DNA from: Echinococcus granulosus
Taxonomy: Eukaryota; Platyhelminthes; Cestoda; Cyclophyllidea; Taeniidae
DNA: 64,000 bases
Assembly (NCBI RefSeq): GCF_000524195.1
Contig: NW_020170394.1
Location: 895,845-959,844 of the forward strand
Direction: 5' to 3'
In this document: one piece after another, positions 10,101 through 25,100 of the stretch
Layout of the letters: each line of letters begins with the position of its first letter
Position numbering within the stretch: position 1 is the stretch's first letter
Translations under genes and position numbers: made by a program
Notes under the pieces: model-generated
What the model saw: only the letters and a program-made list of their open reading frames with translations
Databases searched by the model: none
What the model was told of the DNA's origin: nothing

Positions 10101-13100
10101 TCCGAAATTTCCCTTTAGACGTCCTTATTTAATTTTTAATACAAATGCTCTTATCTCCTTAATCTGTTTGATTAGGATTGTTTCTTGTTAGTTGCTCATC
10201 AGATGTATTGCACAAAGGGCACTAAAAGAAAGAAACTGTTTCAATAAAAGTTTGAAGAGCCTCTTTCAATAACACCGATGAAGTCAACATTGTGTACAGT
10301 TTTGCAGCTCCTCATCTTCAAGGGACTAATGTGTTGCCAATTTTTTGTAATTTGCCAACTACTTTCCTAGAACATTTTTAAGTCAAACAGAATACTTTCG
10401 GGTCGAACCTTTCAATCAAGCAACACTGACCTTAAAGTAATTTCGTTATGTATGAGCAGAAAACTTCAAAAGAGAGCAAGCTAAGTACAGCTCATCATAT
10501 AATTGAAATAGCTCGCTTATAAGACCACGAGTTGCATTGGATCATCAGCTTTTATCTCGCCTCTCGGGAGGCATCGTTCAAGTGTCAATTTTGTACGTGC
10601 GGTGGTGGTTCTCGGAAGACATTAACTTACTCCTGTTGAACTTAACGCTAGGTGAATGCTTTAAACGTTGGGGGGTCACGGGGTAACTTTTAGAGGCAGA
10701 ACTGGTAATGATAATCTTGAAACCATATTTAGACTTAAAGGGGTTCTCGGCCGTGGACGCTTCTGAAGCTTCCACAAGGCATTTAATAAATGTCAAGACT
10801 TCCCGATAGATGATAACATTTAATCTACAGCCTTTGATAACTTTACAACGAGCACTGAAAACTAATTCGGTGTTTTTTTGACAAAAGTTTTTCTAAGCCA
10901 GCTTGTAATCCAGTCTGGTCTAGACTGGCATTTAGATAATGTACGAGGGACTGGTCTCTCTGCCGTCACCTGCTTATCAGTGCAACGCCTCTCCTTCACG
11001 CTTTTTAAGGGGGCTGCACAGTTGAGTGGACCATTCACACTCCCATCTGTCCCTTATCTCTCAATGCAAGAATTATGTCGTCCGACCCGCTGAGCTACCT
11101 CGCGTCACATCACCGCGAGATTTGTTTCTACTACCCAGTCGTGAGCTGGCGTAACATTACAAGTGTGCACCTATAGGGACGGCCATCCTAAAGATCTTTC
11201 ATCCTCACAGGGAAGTAGCGTCACCGACATTTTGGTTAAACTTTTCATATTTTGTTGACCTGGTTGCACCGGCACGTGGAACAGTGAGCTATACTGTTTT
11301 GATAACTTGTTTATTCTTACCATGACGTGAATCCGTTCCAGAAAAAACAATGAAAGCACTTTAGTCCGCTTCGGACCAGGTTTGTTGAGCACATCAGCCA
11401 CGTGTTTTATCCATTGTATAACGGTCATATCCAGATATTATCCCATAATCCACCTCACCGGCCGTAAGCATCAGTGAAATTGTGAAGCGAATTGGGCACA
11501 GCTAAATTGTCTGACACCTTATTGAGGAGAGTAAGAGACCCATGTTTATAACCCCTCAATTAAGAAGTGTACTTCGGAAGAACGAATAATGTCTGCTTTC
11601 AATATCAAGACTACACTGCGCATCTTGGCAAGTTTAATTATCAAAATGCGATCAGGAAACACCATAGAAAGTGGCAAACTTTAATGCAAGAGATGAGTCC
11701 ACCTTTCCACATTTTGCCGTCATAATTGTTGACATCAACTCTTCGCACATATCGTGAACGCCACCAGTTAATTCCTCAAGTTCCGGTTAGTTCCAATCAA
11801 CGATCTGAATTATGTGTTGTACTACATTACTGGAAACCTGAGTGGTCTGCATTGTTACGTTTCCTCACTGAGTTCCAACACCATATGAAGACACCTCAAC
11901 TGGGAGAGAGCTAACATTTGGTGACAAGGGTAGCTGTCAAGTTTAGTCAAACCAATCTGAGACATCAATTTAATGGGTACATCTCTCCAGTAAGTGGGGT
12001 GTGGGCGGTTGATGGACTTAAAAATAAGTCCAAAAGTCAAAAGCAAAAAGCGCACACCACCTAGTGACCACGGAGTCAACCGCCCGTTACATGGGACGTA
12101 AGGACACAAGAGGCATTCTGTTTGCGTAAACTTTTATCAATGAAACGAATATTATAAGGGCCAAAATGTTGGCCTGAAAAAAACTCTTTCGTAATTTACT
12201 TTCCTCGTAGATTGTACGAACGAGTGAGATTTGGCCCAAAAATTACCTGTTGGCTACTCACACAAACAGAGCTACTGGAAAAGTCAGTTAAAAATTATGC
12301 ATTATATTAATTAACGTTGTTGCGAATGCGCAGGTGAGGCGAGCGATGCAAACCCGAGCACTAAGAAGACAGTATTAATAGAAGGGATGAGACCACACCT
12401 CAGAAAGAAAAAAACCAAGGGAGGGGAAGTAGACGACAGCAGATGGTGTCGACAGCGCATTGGAATGAGAAAAACGTTTGTTGAGAGTGGAAACAAACGA
12501 AATGCGAGGTAGGGCCGAGACGGTAGAAAGGCGGCATTGAAACAGACGGTGGTAAAAATATGAGTACTAGTAACAAGCGGTAATAAATGACGAGACGATG
12601 TGCCAACTTGTATACAACCGGTGGGATAGTCAGTATATCGAGAAGGCGGGAGGTACCTTCATTACTATAAAGTAAGAAAAAAAAAACGAAACACGAGAGC
12701 AGACTGAGCAAGAAGTCCCATGGCAAACTGTTTACGTAGGGAAACGAAACATTTGCTACCCATGGCAAGCGCTAATTCATTTCTAAAAAATAAAAGCTTT
12801 GAACCGTCTACATTCAGTTTCGCTACTTCAGAGTTGAAAGTGCACGAAATTGTGACAATTTTATGGCGCGAAAAGTGGATAGCGGACGTGTTTCGAGTGC
12901 GTTCACCTGCTGCCTGGCTGAGGGCACCTGGTCGCACTTCACCAATTGCGCACATGTGCAAGGAGAGTTACCTTGGCGAGAGTTTGGCGTGACAACTGAG
13001 AGGGCATGCGGATACCCGTAGGAGCGGAGCGAACACTGACAGCTTGCAAGGAACCCGTCGAGGGGCTATCATGACCGTTGCGTGTGGCCAGGGTGCTACG

Positions 13101-16100
13101 TGTGGGAATCGAGGAGCGCGGATGGTAGCGTGTCACGTTGGCCTCTGTGGTCACCATCGGCGGGCGAATATTCGACGATTTTGCACTGACTGCTACTGTT
13201 GCTGCTGTTGGTGCCTTTCAACAAAGGAACAGTAAATTACACTCAAACCGATAGTTAAACCACGGCGCTAGTAGCCTACTGTGCCTCCAAAGCGGCTTCA
13301 CATTTATTTTCTAAAGAGGAAGTGAAAAATACAATTGCCGTAGCTTTGCTAAAACGACAGTATCACCTTGCAACTGATCATGAATTTTTAAAAAGGCATC
13401 CAATCTTTAAAACCTGCTTTATAACACGCCTTTTAACTGAACGAAAGTGCTACTTGCTGGTAATAACTAATTTCTAATCGCAAATACAAATTAAATTAAA
13501 ACTGTACAATCGCAAGCACACATTGCTTTTAACTAAAAAAGAGGAAGCCACCTTTTCATGAGAATGTTTGTAAATTTACGCTAGGAGGAACAGCATCAGC
13601 TCATAACAATTGAAATAAGGAATTAAAAAACAAGGCTGAGAGAAGAATGGGTGGCATACAACTGGAAGTGTCGGGGTCGTAATGGGACCACCGTTCGGAG
13701 AGTCGCCATCCGGTCCCATCTCGACGGGCGAGGAGAGGGAGGGGGCGTTGCGACCCTTGTACACACTGATGCCCGGTTTGTTTACCACCACCTTCGGACC
13801 AATAAGGCCTGAGGGGCGTCGTGTTTGCGCGAGTTGCATAGGTGGTGGCGTCGCTATCGGTGCCGGGGTTGAGATATCTGTCTTAGTTGTCCCATTTTGG
13901 CTGCCCGGAACAGCAGTAGTAGGAGTACTAACTGGAACCTCCGGCACTGGCAAACTCGTAGGAGATTCTGTGAAAGGATATAATTTTGTAATAAAGCTAA
14001 CTCCCCGGATTCCAACAGCTTAGTTTATTAAACGTCTACAGCGTAGCAGAATAAACGGAGATAGTACGTGGATCTAAATTGTGATTATAAAAGGGCCAGG
14101 TTGATTCTGAGTAGTTTGACAAAAACAAAGGTAATAAAAGCAAAAGATCATTTTTACGACTTAGGGCGAATACAGAAACAACAGGACGACTAAATAGCAA
14201 GACAAGCCAGGGGAAATGATGTAAATAGACCACCTTACTAGCATCCCTCAGGTATCGTACGGCAGGTGACTTAAAAGATGACATCGTAAACAGGCCACAA
14301 GACGAAACGCGAGGCGCTCGTCGGTGGGATAAAACCAATCCATATTTTCCACTTTTCAACTCCAATTTACTTTAAATTTGCCCTAAAATAATGCTTTCGT
14401 CAAACAGTCATAGTAACTGACTGTGAAGACTATATGCAAAATTCGTAATGAATAGGCCAGGAGCATACTTCTTCAAATAGTATCGACACAACGAAAAAGA
14501 AAGTAACCATATACGAGTTTTCATAATATTTTATGTAAAAAGTGGCTTGAAATATTCGTTGGAGCTAAGTCAGTAGTAGTAGAACCCAAAAATTGGTATG
14601 GAAATGTAGCTCGTGTTCAGAGCGTCGGACTAGTTTGTGCATCCACAAATATTTAACAAGTGACGTTTTCATAGAAAAACTCGGACGTCATAATAAAAAT
14701 CTTGAAGTTCCGAAATGGGATCAGAGCACAAATTTAAAAGAAAAAAACACTTGAAACTAACTTGTAGAACTGTACAATGAAAATAATGCTCGTTTCAAAG
14801 TGTCATGAATATACCAGAGGTCCTAACTAAAAGAGGAATTAGGTAAACGCAAAACGCTCGAAATACGGAAAGTTATACCTCTTTTGCACGAAGCGTTGGG
14901 TCGTGGAAGAAGATTTCTATTTGCATTGGATGATTCTAAAGGTTTTTTATTAGTGGAAACGAATATAGATAGGTACATAAGTTATTGGATGAACTTCGAC
15001 TCATACCAACAACTGGGGGCTCCACAGTAGCTCTGCTGATCGCATATGCGGCATTGACACTTTCTGAAAGTCATGACTTATAGAGCGAGTAAAGTCAAAC
15101 AACAGCAGAAATGTCAACAAGAAAACAAAACGACAATCAACACAGTGGTGAAAATGCCCATAAGCTTTAAATTAGAAAACAAATGCATCATCCAATGGAG
15201 TAGCACTGAAAACTTTCATTTTTCACCTGGACTAATATGCATTATAAGTATCGCCCATGCTGTTCTAACCTTTGAAGATGAAATGTCAAAACTGTCCTAG
15301 CAGCCTCAGTGGTGGCATGGCTGATGCATTAGAGTGTTAATCTACAGCAGTGCAATTTGAGTTTGACTTGAACAAGTAAGTTATTAATTGGCAGTCCAAA
15401 AAGTTTCGTGGAATTCTATTTGCATATCTTAAAATAACCATTTACATCACACTGTCGATTGGATGCTCAAGGCATTCCTGTGAAAAAAGGATCCTATATC
15501 GGGTAGGCTGGATAGTGTAAATCGTAGAAGTGGAAGATTTACTTAACGGAGTATACTAGGGTACGGCATTTGTTCAGGGAGAAAGAAAAACGCAAGACGA
15601 AACAACAAACCTGAAGTTGAGTCAGACAGCTCTAGCATGGGAGAATGTGTGAGGATGGAGCAACTACCTTCGTCACACACTAAGAGCACAAAAGTAGCTT
15701 AGAACGTACAGAAGGAATACAGTGTCCCCACAACCGTATGGAATAACAACCTATCCCCACTGACAGCTTCACCCTGATATGCATTCATAATGGCTAACTT
15801 TTTGTTAATAATGATATCTATCGAAGAATGCTTGGTTAGGTAAAAGAGTTTCCAAAGGAAAAAAGCAACAACAAACGCATGAAATAATCAATCACAGTCC
15901 CATCGTGCTGTTAACTACAGTAACGCAACAGACATTTACCTGTATCTACACTTCCTCGCCTCCTAGGTTTGGATGAGTCCTGTACAGGCAAACCTAACAA
16001 AGGTAGTATCGTTTTGATTAAACTGTAACAACTTAAACAAAACATAAATTGAAAGTCAAAAATGTACTTAATGGGTAATCCGTGGGTCCTACACCAACAC

Positions 16101-19100
16101 TTTCTTCGGAATCTGAGTAGTAAATAAGAGGGTTAAATTTCTAATGAAGTATTGCGTTTGGGACAGTAGACAACGAGTTGAACCTGGAAGCATTTGCAAA
16201 TTCAGTTCCGAAGCCGAAGGAAAAGATTCATGAGTTGAGGTACTTGGAAAAAGCGGTACGAATAAGGGATTTTGTTCTGGGTATGAAAATCCAAAAGATA
16301 ACTATGAAAATCACTCAGTTGTAAACCGATGTCCAGCAAGAAACAAAAGAAAATCGAACCAATATAAGAAGCCACAATGGAACGAAATGTTCGTCTATGT
16401 GAGGAAGTCACCGTTCCTGGTTCTAGGATGAGGAAAAGTGACAACTCAGGTGACAAGCAATTTGCAAAAAAACATGAGCTTTGTGCAAACAACCGGAATC
16501 AGTAAACACTGAACCTTCAGACAGACGAAGTGATAGTTTCGACTCCCGAACAACATCGATCCCACTAACTAGTAAGCGAATCACCCATCTTGAAAATTAC
16601 TCAAATTTATCGCAAAAAATTGGAAAAGAAACAACAGAAATGCATATTACCTGTGGCAGTTATGTATATACCATGTAGAACTGATGAAGTTATGCCGATG
16701 GATCCTTAGGTTCAATTGTATGATGGATTAAAATAGATGAAAAGATAAGCATACGATTTTAGCTATCACATACCCGATTTCGTTTGATCTAAATTCACGG
16801 CTTCTCCCAAAGCAGTGGTCAAATCTATTGCCGCTGCTTGTAAATCCAAGGTAGCTTCATTTGAATCTAAATGGAGTTTTCAAAAATCAGCTTCCTACCA
16901 AATAGAGTGACCTAAAAATACGTGATGTATGCTCGATACCGGACGACCCAGTAAATTAAAGATTCGCTGGCTTAATCCAAAGCACGTCGTTTAAATAGTC
17001 AAGTCGCCATTATAAAATGCAAAGTTCGATACAAAAGCACGGGGTATGATTGCTAGCTTTAACACACTAAAATTTACTATTTTTTGGAAACAAAAACTTT
17101 AAATAACTGCAAATGCTTCTACTAATGTCTTCGGCTTACGACCAGAGGCCTCAATCTCTGCAACCTCTCCAGATGGAGACGGTGGATGATGGGCGGTACC
17201 AACCATGGCTCGAGTTGGGTTCCGAGGCAGTGGGATGCCAGAGTGTGGAGATGCAGACGGCCTTCCTGGACTTGACGGAGTTACACTCATTTCACGTTTC
17301 TTCGGTGACGGCACTGGAGACGGCTGAGCCCTGCCAGTGCAATCGTCCACATTTTCCGCACTCTTTGGACTCATCAGTCTCCAGAAGGAACATTTTACCC
17401 AAGCACATAATATAAATGTCAAGTTAGGGGAAACGTTTACTACGAGAGTTTAAAACGAGGGATTAGTTCAATTAAACACCAAATTATGTATGCATTCCAA
17501 TAAGAAATGCATGACTAGGTTAATGTATTAATAATACTTCTCATAAAGCCACGTCATTTTAGCGCTGATTTATATAAAAATACACTAACAAAGGCTAGAG
17601 AAACGATGTTTTTGATTTATCCGCTTTGTTTCCACTGAAATTAACAATTATATAATTTCCAAGAAGTAAAAGCCACGGAACATCAGTAATGATCCTATAA
17701 AATATTTTTGAGAATAAAGTGGACTGTAGAATTAACACTTGAATATTTAGTGTCCTAGTAATTTTTTAGCATTAAACTGGTAATATTGTGAAGTGGATGT
17801 GCAGGTAATTACCCGGGCGCAGTAGTTCCCTTCTTTTCTGTTGCAGTGGGGAGCAGGAGCTGGGGCACTTCGTTAGGTATGGATTCGTGAGATGGCTTTG
17901 GCGCATTTATTTCAAAGGAAGAAAGCGTGCTTTTCACTGCCTGTTCGACCTGAGATTGATGGGGCGTGCAGGTTGAAGTTATTTGGGGCTCGTTTAAAAA
18001 TTGGCTGCAAACAGAAGGTTTACTTATTTTATATCAGTAAAAAAATATTTGCTTCAGAGGGAAACAGCACAGGGTTGGGGTCTCACCCTGTAGCATCCGA
18101 TTTGGTGTAGGTAAGATAACGGGAAAGGTTGACAGATGTCGAATTTTCTGACAGGAAAGAGGTTGTGTTGAGCATGGGTTTGTGGGATTCGCTACATACC
18201 AACACATTCGGGGTTGAAGCGACGAGATTCGTATCCGCTGATGATTGGACAGAACAACTGCAAAACGATTTAGACAATGTCATAATACCCTACCAAAAGT
18301 TGGGCTTCAACCACACAGCCAATCGATTCACTACATAGGAGAGCGAGCTCGATGCTGTCAGAACAAACTCAAAGTATATTCACAAGTCAGCGATTAATCG
18401 GGCCCAAATTAACTCACCAGAAGGACAAATGCAATCAACGAAAAACATTATTACAAATAGAAGAGCATATAAACAGTCCTTGGATAGCATTTGAACATAC
18501 TTGAAGAAAACTGGATTAGTGCATAAAACTAAAGTGATTTTTGCGAGAAATAGGTAAGAGGCGTGAATGTCATACAAATATACTAACTGTGAGTGGTTTC
18601 ACGATCAAATGACCAGCTAAAAACCATTTCCATAGAACAGAAAGAAGCACATCTAGTGAATTCCTACGAATAGTTAGTTAGAAAAAAATCAAAAAGAAAT
18701 AGGCAGTTAGATTTAATGAATATGGGAAAATAAGTACTCAAATTGATAGATTAGTTTACATAAAAGTGAATGACATTAGTGAGGTCTCTAACATAAATAA
18801 ACACCTTTCTGTTCATTTACATGAAGAACGTGGGTTCACGAAAATGGCGTAATTCAAGCTTGCATCAATCTGAAATACTTCAGTGAAAAGAAAAGGAATC
18901 ATGACTTAAGGAATATCGCTTAAAATAAGTGAATTAATGCAACCGCTCATTATTAAATCATCACACCAGGGAGGATGGGAATTGTGCGTGTTCATATCGA
19001 TAGCTTCCGCAACTTACTCTGGATTCTGTGCCTAAGAAAACCACAGATACCGAAGTGTACGCGAAGGGAGATAATTATTCTCGAATTTCCTACAGGAGTT

Positions 19101-22100
19101 TATGTGAGGCTCTTCTCGAGTCAGTGTAGTGAAGAAAATGGTGATATTTGCATTGAATTATTTACGGTTTGATACAAGAAAGTACAACCGAAATGAAAGC
19201 AAAACTGAGCACTGGAGGATTATTTATTGCGTGTAAGTTAACTACTGAAAGCAAAGGAAAAGGTTCGAGTAAGATAATTTACATGTATAAAAATTTGATT
19301 TTAAGAATAGTTTTCTGCTTAAGTATAAAATATGCCTTGCCGAAAGAAGATTCTGCTCACAAAGGGAAGAGTCCATTGGAAACGCAATAATATGGTGATT
19401 GTTGTACCCACAGTAGCTAATATTGGCACTTATAGTCGTTAATACGAAGTCAAAACCGTGTAAACCAAATCCTAAAAGTTTTGACATCAGAATAAACCTT
19501 TCTTACCAAAAGGGTAGACAAATAATTAAAAAAGATACATTTAAGTAGCCAACGGAACACGGAAACCTCTGTGCTAGCAAGCATTCAGAGTGGAACATTT
19601 TTTGACCAGAGCAGCCAAATGGAACAGCCATGTTCAGTGTGCGGTTTTTTTCTTAGCCATGTGCCATCAATCCTTAGCAGTTGATTAAACTATTGCTATT
19701 GCAACAAAGCAAATCCACTTCAGTGTCACTGGTATATATTCGGCAGACACACAACCAATGCTACGTTTAACGACACTGATACTACGCTCAACGGGAATCC
19801 TGATCATGATGTTAAGGTAGACTGCGATAACAGAAATTGGCAGCAATTGAGCAAGTAAAAGTAGACGATTTTTTGAACTCTATTCTATTTCTGGCTTTTT
19901 TGTAAAATGAAATAATTCATAAGAAAACTGATAAGTCTATGATAACTGATTCATCAAGACCTTTGAGAAATACAATAATCCCTGTTTACTTAGAATTTGA
20001 AAGAGCAGAACAGTGTAAGGCAGATGAAGTGTGGCACATTAGCAGTCTTGGAATAAATTACCAGCATCGCGTACGACTACAATGAAATAGTTAGAAATCC
20101 ATCTACATTACCATTTGTAATGATAATCTACCAAAAAAATAGTCAAAAATAATGCTGAATTAGTTAGATTCGATAATATAGAGACGGGTGACTGGTATAC
20201 TCAAATGATCGTTTGGAAAACCAACACAGTCGACCGGTGTCTTCGGCAAATAAGGTAATTGGGAAGAAAAAGATATTTGAAATCTAAACAGGTATTAATT
20301 TAACTCACTGTTGAGATATTGAAATCTAACAGAAACTATAAAGTGCACCAAAGTATGAGAAACGAGGTAAGAGTACATATATTGAAAAGTCAGTCAAAAA
20401 GTAGGCCTTAGTCTGTGTGCTACTGTTCAGAATCATCCTCCATTTCCGCGTTCATCCTTAACAATCCAAAAAGGAATACGATTTGTTATTAAAAGGGAAA
20501 TGTTTACAATGGAACACAATTAAGCCTCGCTGGCAAAAGTAACATTTAAATACTACGCAACCAACGAATACATCGGTAAGATATTTAATCAGCGAATCTG
20601 TTTAACAAAAGATTCATTTTATTAATAATTCCGGGAAGAAATTACGACTTAATTATCACAATAAATTGAGGGACAGATGAATATTAAGTTAAAACTTCAA
20701 AAAGTATGAGTTACAGGAAATAAACATCAAAACACAAAACTAAGGAAAGTGGAACAGGCGAAAGTTCACCTTGATATCCGCCTGTTTAAGCTCTTTTTCG
20801 ATGACACCCCGATATTCAACAAAAATCCAATAAAAAGGCCACTTCCAAGCAAGGGTCAAAGATTATTAAAGAATAACGAAAGCATATAGGCCCAAGGAGA
20901 CTACTGGCGAAAAAGCTATAGAGTAAATTAAATTAGTCAAAGAAACGCACTTGGGTTTTGCAATATCTCCCTCCCCAGTGATCGCCTGCTTGTTGATGGA
21001 ACTAGAGCGTCTTCGCTGTGGCGGAGAGGGCGGTTCGACTACCTGAACGTTCTGTGAGGGAGCGACCTCAGCCACGGAGAGATGACATTGTGTATAATCC
21101 ACGGACCGTCGGGATGGATAGGAATCCCGATTTTCATCCATCTCCTCTTTATCCTTTCCCCCCATACAATTGAGTCTGAAAGAGGACGGGACAAATAGAT
21201 GGGTTTATCTCCGGGAGTGCAGTAAAACATACATGAAGGTCTGGCTAGAACAGAATGTTAGACACCTGGTAATCAGAGAGGAATAAAATGCCTTTACCTT
21301 GCACCCGAGATAGGCACATCTTACAACTCTGGGAGCAGTCAAGTAATTGTTTATATAGGGTAAATCACGACTGAAAAACATGTTGCTGCAAGGCGCAGAA
21401 TATCTGGTTACGATTAAGCAGTGACACAAAACATGAGAGAAAAGCGAAAGACATAATCACAAGCACATGTGTGCGAACACACGACAGGATGGTCGTGATA
21501 CAACCCACAAGGAAAAAGTAGAGATGACAACAGGAGGAGTTAAAACCAAGTGTCTACATCTTTAAAACCCAATACGGACTAACAATATTAATAAAGTCAA
21601 ATTATTAATAAAGGTATTTTATAAATAAAAATCACCATCAAATGAAAATCGAACGCACATTCGTGGCCTACATTATGCAAGCAAGGTATATGATCTGTAT
21701 AGATTGTACCATACGCATAACTAATCCTGCTTGAACAAACGTAAGCAGCTTGATAAAATGGGCTGGATTTATAATATACGGACAAAAGGTAGGCCGTAAA
21801 ATAAAGGCCTTGCGATTTGTCATATACGTCACAAGTTTGGCGCAGAGTAATGATGATGATAAGGAGAGAAGCTTGGAGGACGTAATTAAAGACGGGCTTG
21901 CATAACCTTAGTTGTGCGCATTTACACAAGGTAAAATCAGTGATTCTCTGGCATACAAGCTCACAATACGCAGCACAGAGTTGAGTGCTAGCCAGGCGTA
22001 ACACGTTACATGAACCAAACTTTTGAAAGTCAAAGTAACCACGTAGGCAGTGAAATCGGTGAGGTCTGTACGTGAATTAAGGAATGCCATTGGCTCAAGG

Positions 22101-25100
22101 TGGCAGAGACGGGGAGGCTGAGATTAGCGACAGGAAAACTAACTTGTCAGACGGAATGCGAGATCCGGTCAGTCCTACAAAAGACTGTAAACAACGCTTG
22201 TATAACTCAATGATGGATCACACGGTGAAGCAGAAAAGACTCCAGTAGAAAACAGTCGCAACTTCGACATCAATCCCTAGCAAAGTAGAGTCGATCCATA
22301 AAAAGCCCAGACTGGTTATTTTTCCCGATATTTCCGTATCTTTTGATTGCAAATTATCATCTTTGGCACAGAAATTATCCAACTTTGCCAAATGATTAAC
22401 AATGAAATCAAGGGCAGAAATCCACTGACTCCCAGGTGGATGAAGCTCTTCAGGTTGTTTCTACCGATAGCTTCAAAATTAGGTGATATCGCACCCATGG
22501 TTCAATTACCGCAATTCTATTCCAGTTCCAAATGAAATCTACTTTTTAGAACAAACATATAAACCACAATAACACGCTGACAGGCTCCCATACATTCTTA
22601 AGTGAAGATCAAATGTGAGCGGCTTATTTTGCAAGTGAAATGAAAAATGATTGCAAGCGGTCCTACATAAATACTAGGCGGTTCGATTCATCGATGGCTA
22701 GTTGAAGGATTTAGATATTGCAGCAAATTCTCAGCTCTTAACCTAACAAGTCACAAGTAGCGTCTGTGCGGACATCGAGGAAATTTTTCTGATGCGTCAG
22801 TACTGTGAGGACACGTGTCATGCAGGGCCCGTCTCAACTGAAAAATGTCTTCTGAGGTCAGAACCGGTTAAAACTTACCAAAACGACATTCCGGATTAGA
22901 TGTCGAAGCCATTACAACTATGTAATGATCATATGTAAGTAGTAACTGCTTCAAATGGAAGATACAAACTGAGCACCGATGAGCACCTACCCGCACAATG
23001 AAAACCCCTTCTTTTTTCGCGTTTTACTCGTTGGCATCCGGTTAGTTCCAATCAAGTGGCTCTCGCTGACAGAGTTGTTCTCCAGCTCGGGAGCGGGTTG
23101 GGTGCCGTTAGCAAAGGCCATGGCGCGGATACAGGTGATTTGGTAGACGAGTTTGCTGCTCGAGTTGATGTCCTTGACGCAGACGGTGATGGTGAAGTGA
23201 TATTTGGCGTCGAACACAACAGGTGATGGAATGGAGTCCGTGCGACTTAGTTTGCGACGCTTGGCCTCATTCAGGTTTTCCGGGCGCGTCGACTGTAGAA
23301 CGTCCGCCAAAACAGGTGTCAGTTGAGGCTGTAAGAGAATGCACAAGGCGTGAACCATGAAGGTACGCATGAATGGTCCAGTGGAGAGATAAGCAACATT
23401 ATCTAAAGACAAACCACGTTTCCCTTGTGCGCAGAGATGTAACGGTCCCAGGCGCGCGGATGTGTGTGTGTGTGAGTGTGAAACTGGCGTATTCTCAAAT
23501 GCATGGTGTTTCACATTTAACGTACGCACACAAGCACGTGCGCAGAACAGACACCGCCAACCAATGAGGAGAGAGTGATTGACTAGGCCATGACGCACAA
23601 GCCGTGATTGGGCTGATTGGTCGCGTGCATGTAAGCACGTGGTCAATAGGGCTGGGTGGGTATCGCTATGGTACAAGCGGGCGTATGCACGCATGTGTAC
23701 ACATGTGTAAATGCTGTGACGATGCTCTCCCTCCGCCCAGTAGCCAAGGCAATAGGTTCAATCCAACTTGGAAACCAGACATGAGAAAATAAGGCATATG
23801 GACTAACCCGTTCATCAGTGATTAACCAGGGCATACGAACTTCTGTTTTCCTGCACTTTGGTTCACCGACCTCTTGCCTAGTAAGCAAAAATGCGATTAC
23901 TCAAATCGCAGTAGGAATTCAGATTAGTACACTCTTGGAGAGAAGATTATGAAAGATAGTGACAACTGCACAACAGATCAATCCTACGCTCTAACCAATA
24001 GCTGTTGCAAAAGGAGCATAGAACCACGTGGTAAGGAATTGATGGTTGAAGCAAGTAATTCATGTACCATGGCCATACGTGAATAGCGGTATCACTACCG
24101 CCCTCTCTGCAAAGTGCCAATTCAGTATCACAGATACGCAGACGGTAGAAGGTCCCGGATTTACCCTAAATGGGAAGGTAAATGTGAGTATCCACAAGTT
24201 TAGTTGCATTAGACCCCCCCAATCGTTAAAACAGTTGAAAAAATCAAATTCAGTGTGTTACTAAAGGCATCCTCTTATAACATATGGGTAAGTGAAAGGA
24301 CACTAAAATCAGCACAAATTGAGCATTTTTGCTAAAAATCATGCAGGAAATTCCAAAATCCGAAAACACCTTAAGTAGTAAATCAGGGATCGGTAAGTGG
24401 CGCCAAATGAGGTCAAAGTGTGATCGGTGCACACTTTGTGTAGGCTAGCAGAGTCAACCGGGAGTAGGGTTTGCAATGTGAGTGGCTTTGAGGGAGTTTT
24501 GTGAGCGAAAAAAAAATAACCAGAGAAAACTACCATTTCAAATGGTAGAAGCACACAACACTGCACCATAAAGGCAGAGCGTAAGCATAATCAATTATCA
24601 CTTTAGCAAAATCTGTGTAGACGAGCTGCACCCTCTTTCACTAACTTGCTAGAACAGGAGAAATAGGATAAGCTAAGGTCGTAAGCATAGATCTTAACTT
24701 TTGGTAGCCAGAAGCTGGGCTGCGGAACAGAGTAAACTTACAGAACTATGCAAAGATTTTCTGAAAAAAATCATGCTTTAGAAGTATATTGGTGATAATT
24801 TAAGGGAGGCCTACGTCCTGAAATAAGAGACCGGTGTGACGTTGAAAATGGGTATTTGATTAACGAATAACCACTTACGCCACCCTTTCAATAGGCAACA
24901 GAAAGAGACAGGAACAATAGAGAATACACGTTGAATGTAACATTTCAAATACGGAGAAAGTGTCGCAAATGATGTGAGATGCGAATTCGAGAATCCGGAC
25001 CAAGTAAGCACCAGTTGCAAGCTGGCGTTTACCTTTGTAAAGATGGACACATGAGAAATTCCCACAAGTTTTCGGTACTCGCTTGACCCAAGGCATACCG

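Larger units (their letters stand above)
7195..21175 (-). other. Ser/Pro/Thr-rich C-terminal tail of the unknown protein (exons 14-22)
   Basis: Nine exons encode low-complexity, probably disordered protein. It contains proline-directed patches (PPSPPQRRRSSS, QPSPVPSPKKREMS, SSPGRPSASPHSG) and basic stretches, a composition typical of heavily phosphorylated regulatory proteins. One ordered-looking island, VWWVVSKDGRVKVEVFLEKL, is encoded at 9713-9550. The final residues, FDPERIDALIATLAEKL, form a short amphipathic helix before TAA at 7197-7195. Introns here are long (up to 3.3 kb). Confidence 0.7.

Noticed and set aside
12400..12961. Overlapping minus-strand open frames rich in Phe and Leu
   Set aside because: They arise from purine-rich + strand sequence in an intron, and phases of the neighbouring exons match without them.
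13682..14023. + strand open frame opposite the tail exon at 13967-13660
   Set aside because: It is the antisense of a GC-rich coding exon with clear splice sites on the minus strand.
22205..22460. Minus-strand open frame (LHPPGSQWISALDFIV...) as an exon of the unknown gene
   Set aside because: The flanking exons 23328-22991 and 21175-20951 already join in phase 2, and this frame has no donor giving phase 2. It remains possible only as an alternative exon.
22881..22919. 39-nt minus-strand segment with AG acceptor and GTAAGT donor
   Set aside because: Entered in the required phase 2 it meets a stop codon; the frame works only in phase 1, which the upstream exon does not supply.
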